64,000 nt of DNA from Rhabdophis nuchalis (GCA_039707465.1 CM077643.1:39642605-39706604); one strand, 5' to 3'; numbered from the stretch's first letter, positions 44,384-55,521 are shown. Made by a program: numbers and translations. The notes: generated by a model not told the origin, from the letters alone.

Positions 44384-44704
44384 AACCTATCTACCTACTG
44401 TATTTCTCCCTCTACCTACCTACCTACCTACCTACCTACCTACCTACTGTATTTCTCCCTCTCCCTATCCCCCTACCTACCTACCTATTGTATTTCTCCC
44501 TCTCTCTATTCATCTACCTACCTACCTACTTACCTACCTACCTACCTACCTACCGCATGTCTCCTTCCCTCTATCTATCCCTATAGCTGTCTACCTACTT
44601 ACCTACTGTATTTCTCCCTCTCTCTATCCACCTACCTACCTATCTACCTACCTACCGCATGTCTCCCTCCCTCTATCTATCCCTATAGCTGTCTACCTAC
44701 CTAC
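44384..44704. repeat. (CTAC)n array with higher-order units
   Basis: CTAC tetramers alternate with a spacer 'tgtatttctccctct'. A ~50-bp composite starting CCGCATGTCTCC occurs at ~44553 and again at ~44656. Confidence 0.93.
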
Positions 44705-44964
44705 TGTACTTCTCCTTGAATCTTATGGACAGAGTATTTTATGTCATAAAGGATGACATAATACCTGTGGCCCACTGCTCTCTTTGTATCCTTTTTTACA
44801 ATTTTTTACATTTCCGTTGCATGTACCTGGCACAGGTGCCGTATTTGAAAGGAACGTTGTGTGAAAATTTGGAAGTGATTAGTGCAGTATTTTTGGAGAT
44901 TAGCGGTTTTGAACAAACTCTTGTTACATTTTTATTTATATAGATTTAGTTGGGGAGATACACA

Positions 44965-45220
44965 TGGATTGGAAGATGACAGTTTACATCTCAGGTGATA
45001 GGCTCAAAGTCCACAGGGATCTGGATAAACTGGAACATTGGGCTGTATCCAACAAAATGTTGTTTAACGGTAAGAAATGCAGGATTTTGCACTTAGAAAA
45101 TGGAAAAATGATATACAGGCACAAAATAGCCAATACCTGGCTTGTTAACAGTAGGAAGCATCTGGGTGTCTTGGCAGACTATACAGTAATCATGAACCAG
45201 GAAGTAATGTCCAGCACTTT
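44965..45220 (+). mobile_element. CR1 RT internal fragment
   Basis: The plus-strand frame reads RDLDKLEHWAVSNKMLFNGK, RILHLE and RKHLGVLADY, CR1 RT motifs that precede the part present at 45930. A ~700-bp unassigned gap separates them, so they may be one interrupted copy or two. Confidence 0.75.
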
Positions 45221-45929
45221 TGGACTGCAAAAATATGTATTCTAACCATCGAACTTCCCATTTTGTCAATGTGTTTTAGCACTAACGTTTATCATTTAGT
45301 CACAAAGGTCAACGACAATGATCAAGTATTCTGGAGCTGTATTGCACTGTTAAGATTCTTGGTATTTACCAATTGCTTGTTTGATGCAGGAAATTGCTGT
45401 AAATTCATGGTTTTAATGATGCATTTAAATTGGAGCTGATGAGAAACTGTGATTCAACCAGTAATTCATGAAATTGCCCCAGTCATTCAAGGGAAAATGA
45501 TGATATGCTTCAGATCCCAAATGCTTTGCAAGACATTCCAGGGATTTGTCATCATCTTTATTGAGGTCACTTCTGCACCAAATACTTTGAAATCAGAACT
45601 GAACTCCTAGAACTGGAATAGGCTGGTTTAAGTAATACTATCATTGCCACACCCACCCGCCAACCAGGGACAGCATAAATAACCATGATGCATTTCAGAA
45701 ACAAATTCTAGCAACCGATGGAGAACAGAATATGGGTATCTTACCATGCTAAATTTAACAAGCAGAAGTGTTGATCAGGCATTGTATGGGTAGATGTCTT
45801 GATAGAAATCAACTTTTTACTGCAGTCCAATCCAAAAAGCTCATTGAGGACGGTCACTAATGCCTAGATTGGGGGGAAGTAGTTGGGGGAATGCGGGTTA
45901 AGTCACCAGGCTTGAAAGCAGGAGACTGA
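45221..45929. other. No recognised feature
   Basis: Unassigned sequence between two CR1 pieces. No TSD was found that would define an insertion. Confidence 0.4.
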
Positions 45930-46534
45930 GATGAGCCAGCAGTGTGCAGCAGCTGCCAAAAAAGCCAACACACTTCTAGGCTGCATTAACAGAGGGATAG
46001 AATCAAGATCATGTGAAGTGTTAATACCATTTTATAATGCCTTGGTAAGGTCACACTTGGAATACTGCATACAGTTTGGGTCTCCACAATGTAAAAAAGA
46101 TGTGGAGATTCTAGAAAGAGTGCAGAGAAGAGCAACAAAGATGATTAAGGGACTGGAGGATAAAATATAGGAGGAACGGTTGCAGGAACTGGGTATGTCT
46201 AATTTAATGAAAAGAAGGACTAGGGAAGACATGATAGCAGTGTTCCAATTACTTAAGGGTTGCCACAAAAAAGAGGGAGTCAAACTATTTTCCAAGGCAC
46301 CAGAGGGTAGAACAAGAAGCAATGGGTGGAAACTAATCAAGGGGAGAACCAACCTAGAACTGAGGAGAAATTTCCTGACAGTTAGAACAATTAATCAGTG
46401 GAACAGCTTGCCTCCAGAAGTTGTAAATGTTTCATGGAAGAGATTGATAATCATTTGTCTGAAACAGTATAGGTTTTCCTGCCTAAGTAAGGGGTTGGAC
46501 TAGAAAACCCCAAAAGTCCCTTCCAACTCTGTTA
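45930..46534 (+). mobile_element. CR1 3' end
   Basis: Frames at 45931-46170 and 46180-46503 read [45 protein letters not shown], a stop, then QELGMSNLMKRRTRED and RRNFLTVRTINQWNSLPPEV. A single stop separates two open halves. It runs into an expanded pentamer tail. Confidence 0.93.
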
Positions 46535-46660
46535 TTCTATTCTATTCTATTCTATTCTATTCTATTCTATTCTATTCTATTCTATTCTATTCTATTCTAT
46601 TCTATTCTATTCTATTCTATTCTAATCTAATCTAATCTAATCTATTCTAATCTATTCTAG
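46535..46660. repeat. (TATTC)n pentamer array, CR1-seeded
   Basis: About 25 TATTC units that start exactly at the CR1 3' terminus, with TAATC variants at the right. The array is an expanded CR1 tail. Confidence 0.95.
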
Positions 46661-46661
46661 C

Positions 46662-46825
46662 CATAAAAATCAGTTGGGTGTCCTTGGGCCAGTCATTCTG
46701 GGCCAATCATTCTCTCTCAGCCCAACTCACCTCACAGGATTGTTGTTGTAGAGATAATAGAAGAAGGAAAGTGGGTTGGGTATGTTTGCCACCTTGAGTT
46801 ATTCATAAAAATAATAAAGGTGGGA
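46662..46825 (+). mobile_element. SINE 3' half
   Basis: CCTTGGGCCAGTCATTCTG, CTCTCAGCCCAACTCACCTC and ACCTTGAGTTATTCATAAAA are the 3' two-thirds of the SINE family at 5701/16318. The tRNA head is missing. Confidence 0.7.
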
Positions 46826-46989
46826 TTCAAATAAATGAATAGAGGTGAATAAATACAGACAAATACCAACCCATAACCACATTAGTCTTAAATGGGGTAG
46901 TGTAGAATGGCAGATTTTAGCCACAGCAGGAGTTGCAATTTAAAAAAAAAAGAAAGCTAAATGTAATTTTAAAAGTGTAACAAAATAAG

Positions 46990-47120
46990 TGTCCATGGAT
47001 ATACTTAGTCATCCAGGTCATAGTTGCCCCAAAGGTGCTTTTTCAAAAGCAAATGGACTTTTCCCCCTGAAGTCACGTTACTTCTTATCTGAGAAGCTTC
47101 TTCAGATCTGTCATAAATAA
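46990..47120 (-). repeat. Possible Penelope-like 3' fragment
   Basis: The minus strand reads 'gaagaagcttctcagataag..aacgtgacttc', a word order I associate with a widespread squamate repeat, tentatively Penelope-like. Compare 10020-10130 and 56525. Confidence 0.3.
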
Positions 47121-47302
47121 GGATGGTCTCAAACTGCTTCAGATGTGAATTAAGGGGAGATGAAGATGACATCATGAGGCCATGACAAAAATTAACAATT
47201 ACCAGAACAAATTGTCCCTTGTCTCTTGTCTCTTGTTCAGACCAAGAGACAAAGAGTCCTAGGTCTGACTTTGCTCTTGTATGCAGTATATAATTACTTT
47301 CC

Positions 47303-47830
47303 TTGTCATGGACAGACCACTCACTTCTCCGGCTCGACTTTCCGACCGCTGCTCCCCTCCGCGGGGAGGCGGAACCTGAGTCACCAATCTGGTTCCGCCC
47401 CAGGCGCCTGATGGACCCGGATGGGTTCCAAACGGCGCTTGGGCCAGTTCCTGTACCCCTGACCCGCGCCCCGATGGAGGACCTCGTGGCCGCATGGAAT
47501 ATTGCGACCACGGGAGCCTTGGATCGGGTCGCGCCCTTGCGGCCTCTCTTGCGGCGGCGAAACACCCTGGCTCCTTGGTTTACCGAGGAGCTGCGGGTGA
47601 TGAAACGCCGCAAGAGATGCCTAGAGGGAAGATGGAGGTCTACCCGTTCTGAATCTGACCGGACACAGGTAAGAGCCCATTTACGGACTTACATTGTGGC
47701 GCTGAGAGTAGCCAAACGCCATCATTGTGCTACTCTCATAGCATCCGCAGAAAACCGCCCTGCCGCCCTGTTTAGGGTGAACCCGCTCCCTCCTTCAACA
47801 GAGGGTGCGGGAAGCCCCGTTACAGGGTAG
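47303..47830 (+). pseudogene. L2 ORF linker segment, frameshifted
   Basis: 175 codons matching residues ~137-300 of the 33459 ORF: SWTDHSLLRLDF, WFRPRRLMD, LAPWFTEELRVMKRRKRCLE and RVAKRHHCATLIAS. It leaves frame after ALFRVN; the next ORF takes over at REAPLQGRAEEF. Confidence 0.88.
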
Positions 47831-49511
47831 AGCAGAGGAATTTGTGATTTTTCTGCAGGAGAAAATCGCTCAGATACAGAACGAGCTAGCCCCCATTCAT
47901 AGCCCAGTGGGATGCCACGAGACAGATCTTGTTTGGGAGGAGTTTGACTCCGTTGCTTCCGAGGATATGGACAGGTTACGTGGGCGACTGCGAGCCACCA
48001 CATGTTTATTGGACCCGTGTCCCTCCTGCCTTGTACTGGCATCCTGGGAGGTGACACGAGGCTGGCTCCAAGAGGTTGTCAACGCATCCTTAAGTGAGGG
48101 TTCCTTGCCTGCTTCCCTAAAAGAAGCGATGGTGAGGCCCCTCCTTAAGAAGCCCTCTTTGGATCCAGCTGTTTTGAACAACTACCGTCCAGTCTCCAAC
48201 CTTCCCTTTTTGGCGAAGGTTGTTGAGAGTGTGGTGGCACAACAGTTTCCCCGTCACCTGGAGGAAGTTGATTATCTAGATCCGCGCCAGTCCGGCTTTC
48301 GGCCCGGGCATAGCACCGAGACGGCATTGGTCGCGTTGGTTGATGATCTCTGGAGGGCCAGAGATGGGGGATGTTCCTCCATCCTGGTCCTATTAGACCT
48401 CTCGGCGGCTTTCGATACCATCGACCATGGTATCCTATTGCATCGGCTGGGGGAGTTGGGGGTGGGAGGCACCGTTTTACGGTGGTTCTCCTCCTACCTC
48501 TCTGGCCGATCGCAATTTGTGTTGGCAGGGGGGCAGAGGTCGACCGTGAGACCCCTCGTATGTGGGGTGCCTCAGGGGTCGGTCCTCTCGCCCCTCCTGT
48601 TCAACACATACATGAAGCCGCTGGGTGAGATCATCCGTGGTTTTGGGGTAGAGTACCACCTGTATGCTGATGACACCCAGCTGTACATATCTACCCCAAA
48701 CCACCCCAACGATGCCGTAGCGGTGATGTGCCAGTGCCTGGAAGCCGTGCGGATCTGGATGGGAAGTAACGGACTCAGGCTCAACCCGACCAAGACCGAG
48801 TGGCTGTGGTTTCCGGCCGCCCGATTCAACCAGCTGACTCCATCGCTGGCCATAGGGGGCGAACATCTTGCCCCTGTGGATGGGGCGCGCAATTTGGGTG
48901 TCCTCCTGGATGCCCGGCTGTCCATGGAAGATCAAGTGACGGCCGTGGCCAGGAGGGCGTTTTACCAGGTTCGCCTGGTTCGCCAATTGCGCCCCCTATT
49001 GGATCGGGACGCCCTTCGCACAGTCACTCATGCGCTCGTGACATCCCGACTGGACTATTGCAACTCTCTCTACATGGGGCTTCCCTTGAGGTGCACCCGG
49101 AGACTTCAGCTAGTCCAGAATGCAGCCGCACGAGCAATTATGGGGACCGCAAGGTCTACCCATGTAACACCGCTCCTGCGCGAGCTGCACTGGCTACCTG
49201 TCGTCTTCCGGGTGCGCTTCAAGGTGTTAATTATCATCTTTAAAGCGCTCCATGGCTCGGGACCTAGCTATCTGCGGGATCGGATCCTGCCTCATACATC
49301 CTCACGGCCGATTCGCTCCCACAGAGAGGGACTTCTCCGGGTGCCGTCCACTAGACTGTGTCAGCGGGCGACACCCAGGGGAAGGGCTCTCTCTGTGGCG
49401 GGCCCGGCCCTCTGGAACGACCTTCCCCCCGATATTAGGACGACCACGGACCTCCGCTCCTTCCGCCTTAAATTAAAAACTTACTTTTTCCGTCTGGCCG
49501 GCTTGGGATAG
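47805..49511 (+). CDS. L2 reverse transcriptase ORF, uninterrupted
   Basis: 568 codons with no stop. RT runs ~105-375: NNYRPVSNLPFLAKVVESVV, SGFRPGHSTETALVALV, LDLSAAFDT (first catalytic Asp ~198), CGVPQGSVLSPLLFNTYM and YADD (~287-290). The C-terminal domain includes LRELHWLPVVFRVRFKVL and WNDLPP and ends FRLAGLG. It aligns throughout with residues ~306-874 of the 33459 ORF, without that copy's VLLPLQ changes. It lacks an endonuclease, so it could not move on its own. Clade by motif recognition. Confidence 0.93.
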   Translation: MREAPLQGRAEEFVIFLQEKIAQIQNELAPIHSPVGCHETDLVWEEFDSVASEDMDRLRGRLRATTCLLDPCPSCLVLASWEVTRGWLQEVVNASLSEGSLPASLKEAMVRPLLKKPSLDPAVLNNYRPVSNLPFLAKVVESVVAQQFPRHLEEVDYLDPRQSGFRPGHSTETALVALVDDLWRARDGGCSSILVLLDLSAAFDTIDHGILLHRLGELGVGGTVLRWFSSYLSGRSQFVLAGGQRSTVRPLVCGVPQGSVLSPLLFNTYMKPLGEIIRGFGVEYHLYADDTQLYISTPNHPNDAVAVMCQCLEAVRIWMGSNGLRLNPTKTEWLWFPAARFNQLTPSLAIGGEHLAPVDGARNLGVLLDARLSMEDQVTAVARRAFYQVRLVRQLRPLLDRDALRTVTHALVTSRLDYCNSLYMGLPLRCTRRLQLVQNAAARAIMGTARSTHVTPLLRELHWLPVVFRVRFKVLIIIFKALHGSGPSYLRDRILPHTSSRPIRSHREGLLRVPSTRLCQRATPRGRALSVAGPALWNDLPPDIRTTTDLRSFRLKLKTYFFRLAGLG

Positions 49512-49915
49512 TCCCCCTGTCTAGGGGTTTTACTGGGTAAATTTTAGTTTAGTTAGTTAAATGGGATTTTAGCACAGGCTGAGTTTAATTTGGCTTTTAA
49601 ATTGTTTGTATATTTATTGATGTTGGTATGTTTTTTACTGTTTTTATTCTACCTGTGCACCGCCCCGAGTCCCCATGGGGAGAGGGAGCGGTTTATAAGT
49701 ATTAAATGATTGATTGATTGATTGATTGAGAATAGAAGGGAATGATCTGTATAGATGTGAGCTGCTGAAAAGCAAGTAATTACAGTAAGAATAACACTTA
49801 AGTAAGGATACCTTCATTTTCCATCCTCTTTACTATGCTAGAATAGGATCAATAAAGGAATTTTTGCCAGAATATCTTTTTGCAGACTCAAGAACTGATG
49901 GGCATCCCCTTAACT

Positions 49916-50050
49916 CAGGGATGTCCAAACTTGGGAACTTTAAGACTTGTGGACTTCAACTCCCAGAATTCCCCAGCCGGCTATGCTGGCTGGGGAATTC
50001 TGGGAGTTGAAGTCCACAAGTCTTAAAGTTCCCAAGTTTGGACATCCCTG
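49916..50050. mobile_element. Palindromic hAT MITE, 135 bp, copy 2
   Basis: 66-bp arms (49916-49981, 49985-50050) with one mismatch and spacer TAT. It starts CAGGGATGTCC and ends GGACATCCCTG. TSD CCTTAACT is perfect (49908-49915, 50051-50058). The inner ~40 bp of each arm match the element at 953; the outer ~25 bp are diverged. Confidence 0.94.
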
Positions 50051-50083
50051 CCTTAACTTAACTGTTTAACAGAGGCCTGAGAT

Positions 50084-50559
50084 CAGAGGTGGCATTCAGA
50101 TGGTTCTGATTGGTTCTGGCAAACTGGTAGCAGACATTTTGAGTAGTTTGGAGAACTGGCAAATACCACCTCTGGCTAGCCCTGCCTCCTGAGTCCCAAC
50201 TGATTGATTGGGTCTTCTTTAATTGCCCTGCACAGGAGAATGGAGTGAGAAAGCAAGTTAGTGGGGTGGGAAGGAATGGGGATTTTGCAGTACCCTTCCC
50301 TCAGGAGTGGGGAGGGAATAGAGATTTTGCAGTATTTTCCCCTGCCATGCCCCACAAAGCCTGTGTTACTATCAGTTTGAGTGTGCTTCATGTGCACACT
50401 CGGAATGCTTCTGCGCATGCACAGAAATGTGTGGGCGGGTAGGCAAAACCTCCCGCCACCTCTACAGCTGATCCAGGTTGAACTGGAGGCAACCCACCTC
50501 TGATGCCCACCAAGCAAAGCCCACAGAACCGGTAGTAAAAATTTTGAATTCCACCACTG
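50084..50559. mobile_element. Non-autonomous hAT element, 476 bp
   Basis: Starts CAGAGGTGGCATTCAG; reversed end CAGTGGTGGAATTCAA. Perfect TSD CCTGAGAT (50076-50083, 50560-50567). The interior contains duplicated 'gattttgcagta' blocks and a GCGCATGC palindrome. Confidence 0.92.
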
Positions 50560-50567
50560 CCTGAGAT

Positions 50568-51169
50568 TCATATGCTACCCAAATCCTGCCTATTATAGTT
50601 GTCTTACTCAAGCAAAGTATAGCTTTATAATCTGAAAGGAGCCAACTAGGCAAATCAGAGCACTCACCCTTCCTGTCCCCAGTTAGTTTCGAGCCTTCCC
50701 AGCAGAGCATTGATGTGAGAAACGAGGCAAAACGTTGATTTCCTGCACTCCTTTTCATGGATGGATTGAAGCCAATCAGCCATCAATTTGTACATACGTT
50801 CCCCATCCTTTATCTCCTGTGGTGTTTATACTAAAATAAAGTCAGATGTTTTTTTCTTCTTCTCTTGAGTGCCAACAAAGAAAGCAAAAGAAAATCTCCT
50901 AGAAAGACTTTGCTAAGGCCAACAGGTTTGGCAGGTTCTCTTCTTCAAAGCTTGGGTAAGCTCCATGGCAACTGATTGGCTGTCCTCCTAAAGATCTCCT
51001 GAGCTGCTGAACTCCTTTAGGATTTTAGGGGTGAATCTATTTCTCAATAAACAACTGCAAACAAGCCCAGAAGTTAATCCCGCTACTGCAGGAATAGAAG
51101 CTCTCAGCAGGACTAAAAACAAAACAAAAAAACCCAACCCTACCTTTTTTTTTTTAGAGAAAGGAGAGA
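50568..51169. other. No recognised feature
   Basis: Unique sequence; short frames without domains. Confidence 0.4.
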
Positions 51170-51295
51170 TCATTTCTTTTTTCTTTTTGAAATATTTTTT
51201 ATTGTTTTATATCATTCATTCCATTTCTATGTTGAGCAGTGTGTTCTCTACATTACCAAGGTTTTAACATTAAAACATGATCATTGTCATTATAG
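51170..51295 (-). mobile_element. Possible L1 3' end
   Basis: 'ttttgaaatattttttattg' read in reverse gives an AATAAAAAATA-type L1 terminus. The sequence upstream on that strand is too short to confirm. Confidence 0.35.
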
Positions 51296-52160
51296 CCAGT
51301 TAACTCCATCGCTGGCTATCGGGGGCGAGTCATTGGCCCCTGCGGAAAGGGCTCGCAACTTGGGCGTCCTCCTGGATTCACGGCTGTCCTTGGATGACTA
51401 TGTGACGGCCAGGGGGGCCTTCTATCAGGTTTACTTGATACACCAGTTGCGCCCCTTTCTAGATCGGGATGCCCTACGCACGGTCACTCAAGCCCTCGTT
51501 ATTTCCCGCCTGGACTACTGTAATGCCCTCTACATGGGGCTCCCCTTGAGGTGCACCCGGAGACTCCAGCTAGTGCAGAATGCAGCCGCGGGGCGATCCT
51601 GGGAGTGTCTCATTACTCCGATGTAACACCTCTCCTGCGCAAGCTGCACTGGCTGCCTGTGGTCTTCCGGGTGCGCTTCAAGGTGCTAGTTACCATCTTC
51701 AAAGCGCTCCATGGCACGGGACCTGGTTACTTGAGAGACCGCCTCCTACCACATACCTCCCTTCGACCTGTCCGCTCCCACAGAGTGGGCCTTCTCAGGG
51801 TGCCGTCAGCCGGTCAATGCCGGCTGGCGGCTCCCAGGGGAAGGGCCTTCTCTGTGGCGGGTCCAGCACTCTGGAACGACCTGCCCCCTGATATCCGTAC
51901 CATCACGGACCTACAACTCTTCCGTCGGATGTTAAAAACACATTTCTTTCATCTAGCCGGCCTGACATAGACTAAGGGAATAATTTTAAATTTTGATATT
52001 TATCGGTTTTAAATTTATTTATTTAAATTTTAGCACAGATTAATAATTTAATTGTTTTTTATATTTTGTATGTATTGCGGAGTTTTTATCTTTCGGTGCA
52101 CCGCCCTGAGTCCCTTTTAGGTGAAATAGGGCGGTATATAAATCGAATAAAAAAGAAAAA
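51296..52160 (+). mobile_element. L2 3' end, ORF broken
   Basis: Frames 51333-51626 and 51551-51970 give ERARNLGVLLDSRLSLDD, LDYCNALYMGLPLRCTRR, then in another frame LLRKLHWLPVVFRVRFKVLV and WNDLPPDI. A small in-frame deletion removes part of the 'VAAVAR' segment, and a frameshift lies near 51600. The 3' UTR ends GGGCGGTATATAAATC. Confidence 0.92.
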
Positions 52161-52169
52161 GTTATAATC

Positions 52170-52289
<120 letters not shown>

Positions 52290-52329
52290 ATGCGCAGGTC
52301 TTGCCGTATTCGGGTCTTTTCCCGTGTAA

Positions 52330-52635
52330 GATTGAGAGTATCTTGGCCATGTTTCAACGAGGTCCCACTTGCCATCTTCAGGCTGGTGCCTTTGGCTTCA
52401 TACTTGTGCGAGGATGGGTGGAACTGCCAGCATCGCAGTGGGAGATTGGACCATGTGATGGGTTTGTGGGCGTGGGGGAAAGATCTTGAACTTTCAACTG
52501 GTGTGGAAAACAGGAAAGCTTTTAGATTTGGGTTTTCCCAGATTGCCAACGTGGTTCTCTTAATAAATTGAAACTTTGAGCAATACTTTGCCTTGGACTC
52601 TGATTTACTTTTGGATGCTATTTGGAACTCTGACA
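52330..52635 (+). repeat. LTR-like repeat (family A relative)
   Basis: The 3' half follows family A: AGATTTGGGTTTTCCCAGAT, GCCAACGTGG, an AATAAA signal at ~52563, then a U5 ending GGAACTCTGACA at 52635. The upstream part 'catcttcaggctggtgcc' is specific to this subfamily. Left end uncertain. Confidence 0.6.
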
Positions 52636-53102
52636 GTTGTCTTGTCATATTTCCAATCATGTGTGTATTTTCTGCCAGTATTTTTGCATTTTGGGGCATG
52701 TCCACCATGTATGGTAGTATGAGCCTGGTGTCTGATTGCCTTTCCAACATTTAACAGATTAGTTTTTATACATATTCACTAATCTTGCAGGTGAGTAATG
52801 TCATCTATGAAATGTTTTATAGAGGTTTTCTTTGCATGCTGTCGGCATTGTAATTTTGTGGTTTCTATTTCATAATTTCTGCCACCTCTCCAAATCTATT
52901 GTGTAGCAAAAAATTCTTAGCTCAAATTGATTCTTTTACTTGTTCTTATTCCAATTTGCAAGTTAATAAATAATTGTATATCTTCTTAATTAATTGAGAT
53001 CATTTCTTGACCACCAAAAGAAGGTGTTCATATTCAGGCACACATTTATTTTATTGACACAATGCCCCTTAAGCCCAAAGAATACAAATATTTGTTTATG
53101 AA
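52636..53102. other. No recognised feature
   Basis: AT-rich sequence; possibly old LINE-derived, not assigned. Confidence 0.35.
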
Positions 53103-53738
53103 GCTACATGGGGCTCCCCTTGAGGTGCACTCGAAGGTTACAGCTAGTCCAGAATGCGGCCGCACGGGTAATTATGGGTGCCGCAAGGCAGGCCCACATA
53201 ACATCTCTCCTGTGCGAGCTGCACTGGCTGCCTGTGGCCTTTCGGGTGCGCTTCAAGGTGCTGACGACCATCTTTAAAGCGCTCCATGGCTTGGGGCCTA
53301 GTTATATCCGCGACCGCCTCTTGACCAATACATCCCTTCGACCGATCCGCTCCCACAGAGAGGGCCTTCTCAGGGTACCGTTGGCCGGGCAATGCCGGTT
53401 GGCGGTGCCCAGGGGAAGAGCCTTCTCTGTGGCGGGCCCTGCCCTCTGGAATGACCTTCCCCCCGACCTACGCACCATCGTGGACCTCTGCCTCTTCCGC
53501 CAACGTCTTAAAACTTACTTATTCCAACAAGCTGGCCTAGCATAACCCCGTTTCTGATTTTATAGGGATAATTTTAAATTTTAGAGTGTTAGTATTTTAG
53601 CACAGGGAATTATTTAATTGGTTTCTAAAACTTTGGATTTTGTACTGTGTATGTTTTTTAATGATGCCTGTGCGCCGCCCTGGGTCCTTTTTTAGGAGAA
53701 GGGCGGGGTATAAATTTAATAAAATAAAATAAATAAAT
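53103..53738 (+). mobile_element. L2 3' end with open C-terminal frame
   Basis: A 145-codon frame (53108-53545) is uninterrupted: MGLPLRCTRRLQLVQNAAAR, HWLPVAFRVRFKVL, and ends LFQQAGLA. It is therefore a relatively young truncated copy. 3' UTR and AATAAAATAAAAT tail follow to 53738. Confidence 0.92.
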
Positions 53739-54660
53739 CAAGCCCTGTTAAACATAGAATCATAGCACGCATGAGTCAGAAGGGACTGTACAATTAATGT
53801 AATTTAATCTAGGGATGTGGAACTATGGCCCCTTTATGACCTGTGGACTTCAACTCCCAGAATTCCTGAGCCAGCATGCTCATCACAAAATTTGTAAACT
53901 ACCCCCAAATGTGATTACTGGTATTTCTATCTGAAAAGTATCTTTGAGTGACAGTTTGTCACCTAAGAAAGTTTCAAAGAGTTAGTCTTTGAGATGATAA
54001 CACACTGTGGTCCAACTTCCCCCACATTTATCTTTATCATCATCAATTCATTTTAAGGCATGAGATGGTACTCTAATGGGAATGAAGGCATGGATGAGTC
54101 ATTGGACTGTGCTGAGCATTGGCCCTCTATTTGGAAAAAGAACATACCAAATAATCTGGCCTGACAGTGAAGTTCAAAGGTACAGAATTTGAAGCCCCAG
54201 GGCCAGAGGCAACCATTCCCAGCTTTGATCTGTCTACAGAGCCTTTCCAAAGCCCCCCTGCTGCTTACTTGTAATTTTGCCAACAACAGAGAAGAAAAAT
54301 GATTAATTACCTGGGGAAAAGCGATCCCCTTATATTTAAAGCTCACTTCACTTTCATTAAGCTTCGCTTTCAGGAGAGTTAAATTTAATTTTTACCCTGG
54401 CTTTACCCTCTTGCCTGTCCAAGATCAAACAATTAAGTGAAGTTGATGCTTAGGCGTCACTTCATAGCCCACCTTCACATGTGTTCCTTTGCTCAGGTTG
54501 GCAGAATCAATTGCTCAAGATAGCAAAACACACAGAATTATTATTACAGGCAAGCCATTTATTCCACAGCACTGGAGCAGACAAGGAAACTAAGAAGATA
54601 ATATGATCATAAAGAAGTCTGCCCATGTTGATCCCAAGACGAAGCCTACGTAATATGAGG
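53739..54660. other. Unique DNA with a half-copy of the palindromic MITE
   Basis: Bases ~53838-53880 (CTGTGGACTTCAACTCCCAG ..) match one arm of the 953/49916 family, with the other arm absent. The remainder is unassigned. Confidence 0.55.
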
Positions 54661-54850
54661 AAAATCAATTTGGTGTGGTGGTTACGACAGCAGGATAGGA
54701 ACCAGGAGATTGTGAGTTCTAATTCTGCCATAGGTACAAATCAAGCTGGGTGATCCAGGCCAGTCACTTTATCTGAGTCCTTGGAAGAAGGCAATGGCAA
54801 ACCACTTCCGTATCTTGCCAAGAAAACAGCAGAAACTTATGAGTTGCAAT
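54661..54850 (+). mobile_element. tRNA-derived SINE
   Basis: 'caatttggtgtggtggttac' (A-box region), 'gtgagttctaattctgcc' (B-box region), 'caagctgggtgatccaggcc' and 'aaaccacttccgtatcttgcc' match the 44036 copy. Confidence 0.72.
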
Positions 54851-55304
54851 ATTTGTGTCAAGCACAGGATGGCAGCAAAGAGCTAACTATTTTTTTGGGG
54901 GGGAGAGGGTCATCTAGATTTGTAGGCTGCTCAGACTGGACTAGTCTAATCTGTAATGCTAAATTTCTATTTTGCAGGAGCCCAGGTAAAGATGTGTTGA
55001 TTTGTATGAATCAATGCTAAGTGCTCTGTTGTTCCTGTTGTTTTGATGCATTTAAGTCATGGTTTCATTCCCATAATGGTTAAAAATCCTTTGAAGGCTT
55101 TTATGAATGTATTGTAACCAGGCAGAATTTAATTCACTCCAGATATTCTGAGTAGTACAGGGCTTGCTGATGAAAAAGCAGAAAAGCAGACTAATGCTTC
55201 GCCACAAAAGTTTGAGCCAATTATAATAATAACAATGCATTATTTTGTTTTGTGTCCATCTCTATTTCAGACTTTAAAATATTCAAGTTGCATAGCTTTC
55301 CAGA
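54851..55304. other. No recognised feature
   Basis: Unique sequence. Confidence 0.4.
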
Positions 55305-55359
55305 TGAAGATGATAGATGATAGATAGATGATAGATAGATAGATAGGTAGGTAGGTAGG

Positions 55360-55434
<75 letters not shown>

Positions 55435-55438
55435 GTAG

Positions 55439-55518
<80 letters not shown>
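55305..55518. repeat. Compound (GATA)n-(GGTA)n-(GATA)n-(GA)n microsatellite
   Basis: GATA units with an internal GGTA block (55345-55362) to ~55439, then a pure GA run of about 40 units to 55518. Confidence 0.98.

Positions 55519-55521
<3 letters not shown>

Larger units (their letters stand above)
47300..49730 (+). mobile_element. L2 LINE, 5'-truncated, 2.4 kb
   Basis: It begins at the end of the endonuclease domain (TCATGGACAGACCACTC = SWTDHS) and continues through the linker, full RT, C-terminus and 3' UTR (CCCCGAGTCCCCATGGGG..GCGGTTTATAAG) to a (GATT)n tail at 49706-49730. One frame change occurs near 47780-47812. Confidence 0.93.

Noticed and set aside
47005..48986. Minus-strand frames of 111-202 codons
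   Set aside because: Shadows of the plus-strand L2 ORF at 47303-49511.
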